From assembly GCA_964512995.1 (NCBI GenBank), contig CAZELM010000013.1:29382-93381 (forward strand): a stretch of 64,000 nucleotides of DNA, given 5' to 3'. Origin of the DNA: CAZELM01 sp964512995 (GTDB lineage Bacteria; CSSED10-310). The first letter of the stretch is position 1. Every line of letters begins with the position of its first letter. The translations under genes and the position numbers were made by a program. This document shows, piece by piece, positions 63,614 to 64,000 of this stretch. The notes beneath the pieces were generated by a model. The model was given only the letters and a program-made list of their open reading frames with translations. It did no database searches and was not told the origin of the DNA.

Positions 63614-64000
63614 TAGTTGCCGATTCGGCTTCATAATTCCTGTCATGAATCGCAATTTTTGACTCACCTGAACCTTCATTGTGGGTAATCTGTGTGTTCG
63701 GGGGGTTCAAGATAGAAATGGAACTTTTTACAGCTATTTTTATGATTATTCCATCAGCAGCGATCCTGTCTGCTCTCACGGAAGTGAGGTCGTAACGGAG
63801 TCTGTTACGGTTGCTCATGGTGTAAGTAAGACCGCTTCTGCGTGCGTAATGTTCATTGCGTGTAATGTAATGACCATTGCATCGCATGTGATGCCCGTCG
63901 TGGTGTAATGTAATGCTGGTTACGGCACATGTAATACTCGTCGCATGTAATGTAATGACCATTGCATCGCATGTGATGCCCGTCGTGGTGTAATGTAATG
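63614..64000. other. Gene-free end of window with tandem repeats
   Basis: 387 bp. The first 220 bp after the propeller gene show no feature. A tandem repeat begins near 63840 and is cut by the window end. Reading frames here are short and repeat-derived. Confidence 0.6.
63861..64000. repeat. 85-bp-period tandem repeat built of about 21-bp subunits
   Basis: A 55-bp block at 63861-63915 (starting tgtaatgtaatgacc, ending ggtgtaatgtaatg) recurs exactly at 63946-64000 after 30 bp. Inside it, subunits of about 21 bp (gc-atgtaatg-...-cgtc) are visible. The array continues beyond the window. Confidence 0.85.

Noticed and set aside
63861..64000. CRISPR array (repeat with 30-bp spacer)
   Set aside because: The 30-bp interval is made of the same degenerate 21-bp subunits as the repeat, so it is not a unique spacer.

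Overview
The window is chromosomal DNA from a Gram-negative bacterium of moderate GC, probably an uncultured lineage. Evidence for an outer membrane: an MCE/Mla-type lipid transport module, a lipoprotein signal, and secreted proteins with IPTL/PEP-CTERM-like C-terminal sorting signals and a Thr/Pro-rich stalk. It encodes both GltX and GlnS, CarD, and a complete MoxR/Bat operon. I cannot name the phylum from sequence alone. A 100-N scaffold gap (34008-34107) lies inside a 21-bp minisatellite, so this is a draft or metagenome-type assembly.

Layout. 1-3.5 kb: a frameshifted REP-associated tyrosine transposase (RAYT) beside palindromic DNA, then clpB with an operator-like inverted repeat over its promoter. 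3.9-7.5 kb: a membrane protein, an operon of a receiver/DHp protein, a lipoprotein and endonuclease IV, then carD. 7.7-17.7 kb: a secreted double-parvulin isomerase followed by moxR, a DUF58 gene, a BatD-like gene, batA, batB, batC, batD and batE in tight order. 17.8-21.1 kb: rpsU (minus) with its promoter and terminator, then dut, a WalJ-like metallo-beta-lactamase gene and purF. 21.1-24.9 kb: a three-gene polysaccharide operon.

25-34.4 kb: two large secreted proteases (subtilisin-like and gingipain-like) converging on a strong hairpin, then a repeat region. 34.4-42.5 kb: a radical SAM gene, two paralogous cohesin-like secreted proteins, glnS, gltX, iscU and an iscS-like gene whose product lacks the PLP lysine. 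42.9-54.1 kb: a pseudo-receiver/PATAN protein, hisS, a Cache sensor, an oddly arranged PilZ protein, a large cytoplasmic beta-propeller, a secreted protein plus matrixin pair, and a second radical SAM gene. 54.4-64 kb: a methyltransferase, four genes of unknown function (55.3-59.3 kb), an MCE protein with a fused ATPase-permease, a sorted surface propeller protein, and a second 21-bp-type repeat array cut by the window end.

The most notable points are the lysine-less IscS beside an intact IscU, the unknown gene cluster at 55.3-59.3 kb, the single-chain MlaF-MlaE fusion, and the two 21-bp minisatellites. No tRNA, rRNA or CRISPR array was recognised. TTG start codons inside TTGA stop/start overlaps recur (three junctions).
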